Positions 51,412-59,430 of a stretch of DNA of 64,000 bases are shown here, piece by piece (the stretch's first letter is position 1; each line of letters begins with the position of its first letter). The notes beneath the pieces were generated by a model. It was not told the origin of the DNA and ran no database searches. It saw only the letters and a list, made by a program, of their open reading frames with translations. Position numbers and translations under genes: made by a program. The stretch comes from G038396625 sp038396625 (GTDB lineage: Bacteria > Bacillota > Clostridia > Peptostreptococcales > Thermotaleaceae), in contig CP121688.1 of the NCBI GenBank assembly GCA_038396625.1, positions 496,001 to 560,000 on the forward strand, given 5' to 3'.

Positions 51412-52071
51412 ATGGAAAAAATAAGAACGATTGACGAAGCAATGGATTTAATTAAAGACGGCATGACAATCATGATAGGAGGTTTTATGGCTGCAGGAAC
51501 TCCTGAAGCATTCATGGATGCATTAGTAGCCAAAGGTGTTAAGGATCTAACCATTATTGCCAATGACACAGGTTATCCAGACAGAGGAATCGGAAAGCTT
51601 ATTTCGAACAAACAAGTTAAAAAAGTAGTGGCTTCTCATATTGGATTAAATCCAGAAACAGGAAGACAAATGAACGCAGGAGAATTAGAAGTAGAATTAG
51701 TTCCTCAAGGAACCCTTGCAGAAAGAGTAAGAGCTGCAGGTGCAGGACTAGGTGGTATTTTAACGCCAACAGGGGTAGGAACAGTGGTAGAAGAAGGGAA
51801 ACAAAAGATTGAGATTGATGGAAAACCTTATCTGCTAGAACTACCTATTAAAGCAGATGTGGCATTAGTGAACGGAAAAAAAGTGGATAAAAAAGGAAAT
51901 ATATACTACAATAAGTCAACAAGAAACTTCAACCCATTAATCGCAACGGCTGCAGAGCTAGTAATTGTTGGGGCTGAAGAAGTTGTTGAAGTGGGAGAAA
52001 TAGACCCTAATGATGTAATGACACCGGCATTGTTCGTAGATTGTATTGTAGATTTAGGGGGTGTAAAATAA
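51412..52071 (+). CDS. atoD: Acetate/butyrate-acetoacetate CoA-transferase subunit A
   Basis: A 219-residue alpha subunit of a family I CoA-transferase. The G-G-F-M-A-A-G-T-P-E CoA-site motif is near residue 25. With AtoA it exchanges CoA between acetoacetate and acetate or butyrate. I start at ATG 51412, after GGAGGTG at 51399-51405; ATG 51397 lies on that site. Its stop overlaps the atoA start by one base, so the subunits are translationally coupled. It would use the acetoacetate formed by both BKACE enzymes. Confidence 0.94.
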   Translation: MEKIRTIDEAMDLIKDGMTIMIGGFMAAGTPEAFMDALVAKGVKDLTIIANDTGYPDRGIGKLISNKQVKKVVASHIGLNPETGRQMNAGELEVELVPQGTLAERVRAAGAGLGGILTPTGVGTVVEEGKQKIEIDGKPYLLELPIKADVALVNGKKVDKKGNIYYNKSTRNFNPLIATAAELVIVGAEEVVEVGEIDPNDVMTPALFVDCIVDLGGVK

Positions 52072-52721
52072 TGGATATCAAAGCGCTTATTGCAAAAAGA
52101 GTAGCCAAAGAATTAAAAGATGGTGATGTTGTTAATTTAGGAATTGGTTTGCCAACGATGGTAGCCAACTATATTCCAGAAGATATGGATGTTACTTTTC
52201 AATCAGAAAACGGGTTTGTTGGCTTAGGGCCTGCTCCACAAGAAGGACAAGAAGATATAGATCTTGTAAATGCAGGGGGACAGTGCGTGACGATAAGACC
52301 CGGTGGTGCGTTCTTTGATAGTGCGGTTTCTTTTGGCATTATTAGGGGAGGACATGTGGATGCTACTGTATTAGGGGCATTACAGGTAGATGAAAAAGGA
52401 AATTTGGCAAACTGGATGATTCCAGGAAAAATGGTACCAGGAATGGGTGGCGCCATGGATCTTGTATCAGGAGCCAAGAAAGTGATCATTGCCATGACCC
52501 ATACTGCTAAGGGAAAAGCCAAAATTTTAAAAGAATGTACGTTACCTCTTACAGCGGCAAATGAGGTAGATATGATTGTAACAGAAATGGGTGTAATGGA
52601 AGTAACTGAAAAAGGATTGGTACTTACTGAAATCAACCCTGATTTCACGATTGAAGAAGTAAAAGCTGCTACAGAAGCAGAATTGATCATTGCCGATGAT
52701 CTAAAGAAAATGGAGATCTAA
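52071..52721 (+). CDS. atoA: Acetate/butyrate-acetoacetate CoA-transferase subunit B
   Basis: A 216-residue beta subunit. The catalytic Glu is in S-E-N-G-F-V-G-L-G-P near residue 45, and the G-G-A-M-D-L-V-S-G-A-K segment near 128 is typical. GGGGGTG inside the end of atoD is its ribosome site. A strong hairpin follows at 52785, so the unit ends here. Confidence 0.95.
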   Translation: MDIKALIAKRVAKELKDGDVVNLGIGLPTMVANYIPEDMDVTFQSENGFVGLGPAPQEGQEDIDLVNAGGQCVTIRPGGAFFDSAVSFGIIRGGHVDATVLGALQVDEKGNLANWMIPGKMVPGMGGAMDLVSGAKKVIIAMTHTAKGKAKILKECTLPLTAANEVDMIVTEMGVMEVTEKGLVLTEINPDFTIEEVKAATEAELIIADDLKKMEI

Positions 52722-52784
52722 ACAATTTTAAAATCATGAATAGTTCTATAAATAATGATTTAAAATAAGATAGCATACAAATCA

Positions 52785-52820
52785 TCAAAAGCAGCCACAT
52801 ATGAAATAGGCTGCTTTTGA
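52785..52820. terminator. Intrinsic terminator after atoA
   Basis: TCAAAAGCAGCC pairs perfectly with GGCTGCTTTTGA around 12 bases. The T-rich arm gives some termination in both directions. Confidence 0.75.
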
Positions 52821-52887
52821 GCATAAAGAAAAAGCTTAAATAGATTGAATATTGTTAAAAAAATACTTAATAAGTATACGTAAATAC

Positions 52888-52915
52888 TTGTATATTTTAA
52901 TGTAAGTGCTATAAT
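52888..52915 (+). promoter_or_regulatory. Promoter of the ATP synthase region
   Basis: TTGTAT at 52888-52893, a 16-bp spacer and TATAAT at 52910-52915, about 20 bp before the atpZ start. Confidence 0.7.
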
Positions 52916-52934
52916 TATATTGGGGAGATTTTTA

Positions 52935-53162
52935 ATGTTTAAAGATCGCATAAGTATATTTAAGAACCTTTCACTTTTAAGCTATATAGGAATTATGATG
53001 ACCTTACCCATTCTTGCAGCTGTATACATAGGAAATAGACTGGATGCAAAACTAGGCACAAAGCACGTCTTTATGTTCATTTGTATCATCTTGGGTGTAG
53101 GTGCCTCGTTTTTAAATGTATATAAGATTTTTATGAAAGATATTAAAAAGAAAAACAAGTAA
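52935..53162 (+). CDS. AtpZ/AtpI-type small membrane protein
   Basis: A 75-residue protein with two membrane helices (about 14-32 and 42-64) joined by a short basic loop, the AtpZ pattern. AtpZ/AtpI pairs assist assembly of the c ring and have been linked to Mg/Ca uptake in alkaliphilic Bacillus. I start at ATG 52935, after GGGGAG; the TTG at 52920 overlaps that site. It is the first gene of the atp region but is separated from the next by 346 bp. Confidence 0.75.
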   Translation: MFKDRISIFKNLSLLSYIGIMMTLPILAAVYIGNRLDAKLGTKHVFMFICIILGVGASFLNVYKIFMKDIKKKNK

Positions 53163-53508
53163 ATACTATACAGTGAAAGATGCTACACATCCTATTTTAG
53201 AAAGGGCTGCAAAGTGATTTTGAAAAATTTAACAAAGATTATGTTAGATGTTCTACAGAATATACTGTAGGAAATGCAAAAGAAACTGGATTTAGAATAG
53301 TCCAAACATTTGGATTACATCAAATACAGAAAATAGTTTTGCATTTATGGCAATATTTACTAGGATGAGTGGTTAAAAGTAAAGGTGTGAGAGCTGTAGA
53401 TGCTACTTGGTAAAAAAATTTAAACACCTTACAATCATGATCAAAATATAATCATATACCAAAATTGACGAATCACCAGCGTGTACCACGGAAAGGAAGT
53501 GCGATGGT
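53163..53508. other. Non-coding gap in the atp region, possible gene remnant
   Basis: A 346-bp gap. From about 53212 to 53368 one frame is open for about 50 codons (S-D-F-E-K-F-N-K-D-Y... to W-Q-Y-L-L-G) with no start site, and neighbouring frames also look protein-like, as in a frameshifted remnant. I recognise no family. A TTGACG near 53466 has no good -10. Confidence 0.4.
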
Positions 53509-53916
53509 TTGGGATATACATGGGAGCTACAGCTCAAAATTTTTAAATATACAATGATTTTAATGGCAGTTCTTGCACTTATACTTTCTATTTTTATACA
53601 GCCACCCATTCCGATGGCATTAGGATTGGTTTTTGGAACATTGATTAGCATGTTGAATTTTAGGGCACTAGCATTAACCTTAGAAAAGGCTGTGACAATG
53701 GATCCTAGAAGAGCTCAAATTTATGCATCTTCTAGGTACTTTACCCGTTTTATGGTTACAGGAATTGTTTTGTTTGTTTCAATCAAAGCAGATTATCTAA
53801 ATGTATTAGGGACAATAATAGGTTTGTTTTTAATCAAGATAGTTATTCTTGTCACAAACCTATTTAATGATACATCCTATTTCAAAAAAATTTTTATACG
53901 AAAGGAGGAAGAATAG
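53509..53916 (+). CDS. atpI: ATP synthase protein I (AtpI family)
   Basis: A 135-residue protein with four membrane helices in two pairs, joined by the basic M-D-P-R-R-A-Q loop. This fits the ATP synthase I family, which helps c-ring assembly. The start is TTG at 53509 with AAAGGAAG nine bases upstream; ATG 53504 is in another frame. Its stop overlaps the atpB GTG by one base. Confidence 0.8.
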   Translation: MGYTWELQLKIFKYTMILMAVLALILSIFIQPPIPMALGLVFGTLISMLNFRALALTLEKAVTMDPRRAQIYASSRYFTRFMVTGIVLFVSIKADYLNVLGTIIGLFLIKIVILVTNLFNDTSYFKKIFIRKEEE

Positions 53917-54614
53917 TGGAAGGAGGATTTGGCCCAAGGATCATCTTTGAGTTACCGGGAGGTATTCCAGTAACAGAGACAGTGACGACCACTTGGATTA
54001 TTATGGCACTATTGATTTTCTTTTCATATGCTGCTACAAGAAATTTTGAGCGTGTGCCAAAAGGATTACAAAGTGTAGTGGAGTTGCTGGTAGATGGCAT
54101 TAACAAACTAACTGCTCAAACCATGGGAGAAGACAAAATTGCCTTTGCCCCCTACATTGGTACATTAATCATCTATCTTGTATGTGCCAATTTAGCAGGA
54201 TTGTTCGGGTTTAGACCCCCGACGGCAGATGTCAATACGACGATGGGTTTAGCACTCATGACCTTTGTCATGATCCATTTCTTTGGAATGAAGTCAAAGG
54301 GAGTGGGAACTTATCTAAAAGGTTTCCTAGAACCCTTCCCTGTTATGCTACCATTAAATCTTATTGGGGAGTTAGCAACACCTATTTCACTATCATTCCG
54401 TCTCTTTGGAAATATTGTTGGGGGCGTCATTATTATGAGTTTGCTATATGGCGGTCTTGCAACACTAAGTCTAAAGTTAGGGATAGGTATACCAATCTTT
54501 CAAACAGGTATTCCAGCACCACTGCATATATACTTTGATGTATTTGCAGGCGTATTACAATCTTTTATCTTTTCGATGTTAACAATGGTATTTATTTCCA
54601 TTGCCATGGATTAG
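53916..54614 (+). CDS. atpB: ATP synthase F0 subunit a
   Basis: A 232-residue stator protein with five or six membrane helices. The essential Arg is in L-S-F-R-L-F-G-N near residue 167, and the last helix carries the usual H-I-Y-F-D-V-F-A-G motif. The start is GTG at 53916, overlapping the atpI stop, with AAAGGAGG inside the end of atpI. It forms the ion half-channels facing the c ring. Confidence 0.95.
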   Translation: MEGGFGPRIIFELPGGIPVTETVTTTWIIMALLIFFSYAATRNFERVPKGLQSVVELLVDGINKLTAQTMGEDKIAFAPYIGTLIIYLVCANLAGLFGFRPPTADVNTTMGLALMTFVMIHFFGMKSKGVGTYLKGFLEPFPVMLPLNLIGELATPISLSFRLFGNIVGGVIIMSLLYGGLATLSLKLGIGIPIFQTGIPAPLHIYFDVFAGVLQSFIFSMLTMVFISIAMD

Positions 54615-54644
54615 TCCATCCCAACTGAAAGAGGAGGTGAACAA

Positions 54645-55448
54645 ATGGAAAATACAAACTTCATTGTTACATTTTTAAATTGGCTCATGTCCTTTGATAA
54701 AAAAGCCTTAATTCTTGCGGCTTCTGCCATTGGAGCAGGGTTTGCAATGATTGCAGGCATTGGGCCAGGAATAGGGCAAGGGTATGCAGCCGGCAAGGGT
54801 GCAGAGGCTACCAGTACAAATCCAAAATCAGCAAAGCAGGCCACCATGGTAATGCTGCTGGGAGCTGGTATTGCAGAAACCTCTGGGATATTGGCATTGG
54901 TAATTGCTTTAATTTTATTGTTTGGAAATCCACTGGTAACGCAGGAAGGAGATGGTTTGGTTATTGCAGTATCAGCAATTGCTGCGGGAATTTCCATGAT
55001 TGCTGGGATTGGACCAGGAGTGGGGCAAGGATATGCCGCTGGTAAGGGTGCAGAAGCTGTAAGCATTAATCCAGAAGGTTCAAGACCATCCACTTTGGTG
55101 ATGCTGCTAGGATCTGCAGTAGCACAAACATCTGGAATCTTCGCGTTGGTAATTTCTTTGATTTTAATGTATGCAAATCCGTTGGTAACGGGACATGGTG
55201 CAGTGATTGTTGTGGCAGCCTCTACCATAGGAGCAGGCATTGCCATGATTGCAGGTATTGGTCCTGGTATTGGACAAGGCTATGCTGCAGGGAAAGGCAC
55301 AGAAGCCACAGGAAAGAGACCTCAATATCAATCTAGTGTCATCAAGACCATGATATTAGGGCAGGCAGTAGCACAAACTACAGGTATCTATGCTTTGGTT
55401 ATTGCCTTGGTACTGATGTTTGCCAATCCATTGATTAAGCTTTTATAG
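54645..55448 (+). CDS. Triplicated ATP synthase c subunit (three hairpins, one carboxylate)
   Basis: A 267-residue protein made of three tandem c-subunit hairpins (about 18-98, 101-181, 184-267), so six membrane helices. Each has the I-G-P-G-(I/V)-G-Q-G-Y-A-A-G-K-G loop, with the sodium-site Gln at 45, 128 and 211. The ion-binding Glu is present only in hairpin 1 (Glu78, codon at 54876); hairpins 2 and 3 have Gln161 and Gln244. Tyr of the site is kept only in hairpin 3 (Tyr249). Acetobacterium woodii is known for a fused two-hairpin c1 in a mixed ring; this resembles it with one more hairpin. AGGAGGTG precedes the ATG. Confidence 0.93.
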   Translation: MENTNFIVTFLNWLMSFDKKALILAASAIGAGFAMIAGIGPGIGQGYAAGKGAEATSTNPKSAKQATMVMLLGAGIAETSGILALVIALILLFGNPLVTQEGDGLVIAVSAIAAGISMIAGIGPGVGQGYAAGKGAEAVSINPEGSRPSTLVMLLGSAVAQTSGIFALVISLILMYANPLVTGHGAVIVVAASTIGAGIAMIAGIGPGIGQGYAAGKGTEATGKRPQYQSSVIKTMILGQAVAQTTGIYALVIALVLMFANPLIKLL

Positions 55449-55504
55449 TTAAAAAATAAAAAATCGGAATGAAATATTTTCAATTTTGAAGGAGGAATAT
55501 GACG

Positions 55505-55771
55505 ATGGAACCTATTACAGGAAGAGCTTTAATATTGGCATGCTCAGCAATTGGAGCAGGTTTAGCAATGATAGCAGGTATCGGACCTGGTATTGGACAG
55601 GGATATGCGGCAGGAAAAGGTGCAGAAGGTGTTGGAAGACAACCAGAGGCACAAGGAGATATTATTAGAACCATGTTACTTGGAGCAGCTGTTGCAGAGA
55701 CAACAGGTATTTATGGATTAATTGTTGCGTTAATTCTTTTATTTGCAAACCCACTAATTGGACTTTTATAA
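55505..55771 (+). CDS. atpE: ATP synthase F0 subunit c, sodium-binding type
   Basis: An 88-residue hairpin protein. With the start at 55505, nine bases after GGAGG, the residues Gln32, Val63, Glu65, Thr66 and Tyr70 fall at the same numbers as the sodium site of the Ilyobacter tartaricus c subunit (Gln32, Val63, Glu65, Ser66, Tyr70), which supports both the start and sodium coupling. ATG 55499 is too close to the ribosome site. It follows the triplicated subunit and probably shares a ring with it. Confidence 0.95.
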   Translation: MEPITGRALILACSAIGAGLAMIAGIGPGIGQGYAAGKGAEGVGRQPEAQGDIIRTMLLGAAVAETTGIYGLIVALILLFANPLIGLL

Positions 55772-55859
55772 GAGATGAGAAGGTATAGGGATGGGCGAAT
55801 GAACCATTGCTTCATCGCACATCATGTACCGTTTTTTTAAGAAAGGAGGCAGTATCTCT

Positions 55860-56369
55860 ATGATGAAAGCAGGATTAGTGGAAATCAGTTGGACCCTTGT
55901 TTTTCAAATTATTAATACCGTGATATTGTTTTGGTTTCTCAAGAAATTACTCTTTAAACCTGTAACGGAATTTATGGAAGCCCGCCAAAACGGCATTAGT
56001 ACATCGATTAAAGAAGCAGAGCATAAAAATCAAGAAGCAGACAATAGAAAGCATGAATATGAAGCAAAACTTGAGAAAGTACAAGAAGAAGGAAGACAAA
56101 TCCTTAAGGAAGCTTCAAAAAAAGCTGAAAGCAAAGCGGATGAGATCATAAAAGAAGCACAACTTGAGGCAGAAAAGTTGCTCAATAGAGCAGAAGCAGA
56201 GATCAAAAGACAAAACGAAAAAGCAATGAATGAGTTGAAAGATCAGATTGCCTCTCTTGCAGTAATGGCTGCTGGTAAAGTAATTGAAAAAAGCCTTGAT
56301 GAAGAAAATCACAATCAGCTGATTAAAGAATTCATAGACGAGGTAGGGGACGCAAAATGGCACAATTAG
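55860..56369 (+). CDS. atpF: ATP synthase F0 subunit b
   Basis: A 169-residue protein with one N-terminal membrane helix (about 10-28) and a long charged coiled coil (about 40-140), the peripheral stalk. I start at ATG 55860, ten bases after AAAGGAGG; the ATG at 55824 lies before that site and has none of its own. It overlaps atpH by 13 bp. Confidence 0.93.
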   Translation: MMKAGLVEISWTLVFQIINTVILFWFLKKLLFKPVTEFMEARQNGISTSIKEAEHKNQEADNRKHEYEAKLEKVQEEGRQILKEASKKAESKADEIIKEAQLEAEKLLNRAEAEIKRQNEKAMNELKDQIASLAVMAAGKVIEKSLDEENHNQLIKEFIDEVGDAKWHN

Positions 56370-56899
56370 TAGCGAAAACCTATTCAAAGGCTTTGTTTGA
56401 AGTAGCCATAGAAAGCAATCAGTTAGATAAATTTGTTGAGGAGTTAAAATTTGTGTTAGAAGCTTTTCAACAAAATCCTATGTTTTATGAGTTGTATAAG
56501 ACGCCTCAAATCAGCAATGATGAGAAAAAAGAGATTATCGGTGAGGTTTTTGGGAAAAAACTTAGTGCTGAGATCATGAACTTTTTAAAGATTCTTTTAG
56601 ATAAAAGAAGGACAAGAAATTTTGAGGAAATTGTCAAAGAATATCAGCGGCTTGCCAATAATTACAATAATATTGTAGAAGGAGTGGCAGTTACAGCGAT
56701 TGCACTAAAGAAAGAAGATCAAACGAAGATTGAAAGCAAGCTTTCGAATATAACGGGTAAGAAAATTAAGCTAAAGAATGAGGTTGACCCATCCATTATA
56801 GGCGGCATTCTTGTGAGAATTGGAGACAAGGTCATCGATGGAACAGTACAAAGTCGTCTGGGTGAACTACAAGAAGACCTTGCACAAATAATAGTTTAG
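56357..56899 (+). CDS. atpH: ATP synthase F1 subunit delta
   Basis: A 180-residue protein of the OSCP/delta family, linking the peripheral stalk to the top of F1. The helical N-terminal part begins V-A-K-T-Y-S-K-A-L-F-E-V-A and the C-terminal D-P-S-I-I-G-G-I-L-V-R-I-G-D is the family signature. The start overlaps the end of atpF. Confidence 0.95.
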   Translation: MAQLVAKTYSKALFEVAIESNQLDKFVEELKFVLEAFQQNPMFYELYKTPQISNDEKKEIIGEVFGKKLSAEIMNFLKILLDKRRTRNFEEIVKEYQRLANNYNNIVEGVAVTAIALKKEDQTKIESKLSNITGKKIKLKNEVDPSIIGGILVRIGDKVIDGTVQSRLGELQEDLAQIIV

Positions 56900-56920
56900 G
56901 GTATAGGGGTGATATGACAA

Positions 56921-58435
56921 ATGAATCTCAGACCTGAAGAAATCAGCTCAATTATAAAAGAGCAGATCAAAAGATATGAGAAAAAACTTCAAGTTACAGA
57001 TGTAGGTACTGTTATTCAGGTTGGTGACGGTATTGCCAGAATCCATGGCTTAGAAAATTGTATGGCAGGAGAACTATTAGAATTTCCTGGCGGCGTATAT
57101 GGTATGGCACTAAACCTTGAAGAAGATAATGTAGGTTGCGTATTAATGGGCTCTGACGAGCATATCAAAGAAGGCGATGTTGTAAAGCATACGGGAAGAA
57201 TTGTTGAGGTGCCTGTTGGAGACAATTTGATAGGCCGTGTCGTTAATGCTTTAGGACAGCCAATTGATGGAAAAGGCCCTATTAAAACAGATAAATATAG
57301 AGCGGTGGATACGGTTGCACCGGGTGTTATTGAAAGAAAATCTGTACATCAGCCACTACAAACCGGAATTAAAGCCATTGATGCCATGATTCCTATTGGT
57401 AGAGGTCAAAGGGAGTTAATCATCGGCGATAGACAAACAGGTAAAACAGCTATTGCAATAGATACGATTATTAATCAAAAAGAAGAAAACGTGATTTGTA
57501 TTTATGTAGCTATTGGGCAGAAAAAATCAACAGTAGCACAAATTGTAAAGACCCTAGAGGATCGAGGCGCAATGGATTATACCATCATTGTATCTGCTAC
57601 TGCTAGTGAATTGGCACCGCTTCAATATATTGCACCTTATGCAGGCTGTGCTATGGGTGAAGAATTCATGCATCAAGGAAAAGATGTACTGATCATTTAT
57701 GATGATTTGTCGAAGCATGCGGTTGCTTATCGTGCCATGTCATTGCTACTTCGTCGTCCACCAGGACGTGAAGCTTATCCTGGAGACGTATTCTATTTGC
57801 ATAGTAGATTATTGGAAAGAGCAGCGAAATTGAACGATGATCTAGGCGGCGGCTCTCTAACAGCCCTACCAATTATTGAGACCCAGGCAGGAGACGTTTC
57901 TGCTTATATTCCTACAAATGTAATTTCTATTACAGATGGACAGATATTCCTTGAATCAGAGTTGTTCTTTGCAGGTCAGCGTCCTGCCGTAAACCCAGGG
58001 ATTTCTGTGTCTAGGGTTGGTGGAGATGCACAGTTAAAGGCAATGAAGAAAGTTGCAGGTAAAATTAAGCTGGAATTAGCACAATATCGTGAACTTGCAG
58101 CCTTCGCGCAGTTTGGTTCTGAATTAGACAAAGATACTCAAGAAAGACTTGCCCAAGGGGAAAGATTGATGGAGATCTTAAAGCAGCCCCAATATGCGCC
58201 AGTAAAAGTAGAGCATCAAATAATGATTATTTATGCTGCAATCAATAAATATCTAAAGGATATTCCTCTTGCAGAAGTTAGACGATTTGAAAAGGAATTC
58301 TTAACCTTTATGGACGATCATCATCCAGAAATTGGTGGAGAAATCAAAAGCAGTGGTAAATTAAATGAAGAAATAGAGAACAAACTCAAAGCTGCTGTTG
58401 AAGAATTCAAAGGAATTTTTAAGATAGAAGAATAG
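56921..58435 (+). CDS. atpA: ATP synthase F1 subunit alpha
   Basis: A 504-residue regulatory nucleotide-binding subunit. Walker A G-D-R-Q-T-G-K-T is near residue 170, and the P-A-V-N-P-G-I-S-V-S-R-V-G signature with the arginine finger is near residue 360. It follows atpH by 21 bp with GGGGTGAT upstream. A CTAAC element separates it from atpG. Confidence 0.98.
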   Translation: MNLRPEEISSIIKEQIKRYEKKLQVTDVGTVIQVGDGIARIHGLENCMAGELLEFPGGVYGMALNLEEDNVGCVLMGSDEHIKEGDVVKHTGRIVEVPVGDNLIGRVVNALGQPIDGKGPIKTDKYRAVDTVAPGVIERKSVHQPLQTGIKAIDAMIPIGRGQRELIIGDRQTGKTAIAIDTIINQKEENVICIYVAIGQKKSTVAQIVKTLEDRGAMDYTIIVSATASELAPLQYIAPYAGCAMGEEFMHQGKDVLIIYDDLSKHAVAYRAMSLLLRRPPGREAYPGDVFYLHSRLLERAAKLNDDLGGGSLTALPIIETQAGDVSAYIPTNVISITDGQIFLESELFFAGQRPAVNPGISVSRVGGDAQLKAMKKVAGKIKLELAQYRELAAFAQFGSELDKDTQERLAQGERLMEILKQPQYAPVKVEHQIMIIYAAINKYLKDIPLAEVRRFEKEFLTFMDDHHPEIGGEIKSSGKLNEEIENKLKAAVEEFKGIFKIEE

Positions 58436-58457
58436 AACTTAATTACACGAAAAATCA

Positions 58458-58505
58458 TGGCAGGGTTAAGGTTGACTGCTAACCACTAACCGCTAACTGC
58501 TGACA
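58458..58505 (+). repeat. CTAAC-rich dispersed element, copy 10, inside the atp operon
   Basis: GGCAGGGTTAAGGTTGACTG, then CTAACCACTAACCGCTAACT, just before the atpG ribosome site. This shows the element is tolerated inside an operon. Confidence 0.75.
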
Positions 58506-58536
58506 TTGAGTAACCCCATTGTATGGAGGTGAGTAC

Positions 58537-59400
58537 ATGGCAGGAATGGGCATGCGCGATATTAAGCGCAGGATCAAAAGTGTAAATAGTACCAAACAAA
58601 TTACAAAAGCGATGGAGTTAGTATCCTCTGCAAAATTAAGACGTGCCAGAGAAAGGGTTGAAAAAACCAGACCCTACTTTAATACGATAAAAAATACTGT
58701 ACAGGATATATTTTCAAGTGCTGTAGGCTTAAAACATAAGTACCTGCAAGAACGAGAAATCAAAAAAAGCTGTTATATCGTGATTACAGCCGATAGAGGT
58801 TTATGTGGCGGTTATAATATCAATGCAATTAAAACCGCTGTTGCGGATATAGAGGACAAAGAAGCGGTATCTGTGATCACTGTTGGGCAAAAAGCGAGAG
58901 ACTATTTTAGAGCAAGACAATATAATCTAGACGGGGAATTCTTAAATATTTCAGAAAATCCCAGCTATGATCATGCAAAAAAAATAAGCAATCTCGTACT
59001 ACAGCTTTATGAGAAGGAAATGGTAGATCAGGTATATCTTGTATATACCCAATTTGTGAGTACCATCTCTCAAAAACCACAGATGATTCGATTGCTTCCG
59101 ATGCAGCAAGAACAAAAAGAAAAGGCAAAGGACGAGAAGTTCGAATTTGTTGCCTATGAACCTTCTCCAGAGGAACTGTTGGATTATATTGTACCCAAAT
59201 ACATCGAAAGCACCATCTATGGTGCATTAGTAGAATCTTCAGCCAGCGAGCAAGGGGCTAGGAGAGTAGCGATGGAAAGTGCCACAGATAATGCAGAAGA
59301 GATGATTGAGGACTTAACCTTGAATTATAATAGAGCCCGCCAAGCGGCGATAACCCAAGAGATAGCAGAAATTGTTGGTGGAGCAGAGGCACTAAAGTAG
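58537..59400 (+). CDS. atpG: ATP synthase F1 subunit gamma
   Basis: A 287-residue central-stalk subunit. The N-terminal coiled coil begins with M-R-D-I-K-R-R-I-K-S-V-N-S-T-K-Q-I-T-K and the C-terminal helix holds N-R-A-R-Q-A-A-I-T-Q-E-I-A-E-I-V-G-G-A. I start at ATG 58537, seven bases after GGAGG; the TTG at 58519 lies upstream of that site. Confidence 0.96.
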   Translation: MAGMGMRDIKRRIKSVNSTKQITKAMELVSSAKLRRARERVEKTRPYFNTIKNTVQDIFSSAVGLKHKYLQEREIKKSCYIVITADRGLCGGYNINAIKTAVADIEDKEAVSVITVGQKARDYFRARQYNLDGEFLNISENPSYDHAKKISNLVLQLYEKEMVDQVYLVYTQFVSTISQKPQMIRLLPMQQEQKEKAKDEKFEFVAYEPSPEELLDYIVPKYIESTIYGALVESSASEQGARRVAMESATDNAEEMIEDLTLNYNRARQAAITQEIAEIVGGAEALK

Positions 59401-59430
59401 CTCTAACCAAAAGAAAGGATGTGAGTTTGC

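Noticed and set aside
54611..55246. 211-codon minus-strand ORF opposite the triplicated c subunit
   Set aside because: It is a mirror of the repetitive Gly/Ala-rich coding strand; the plus strand is clearly the gene.
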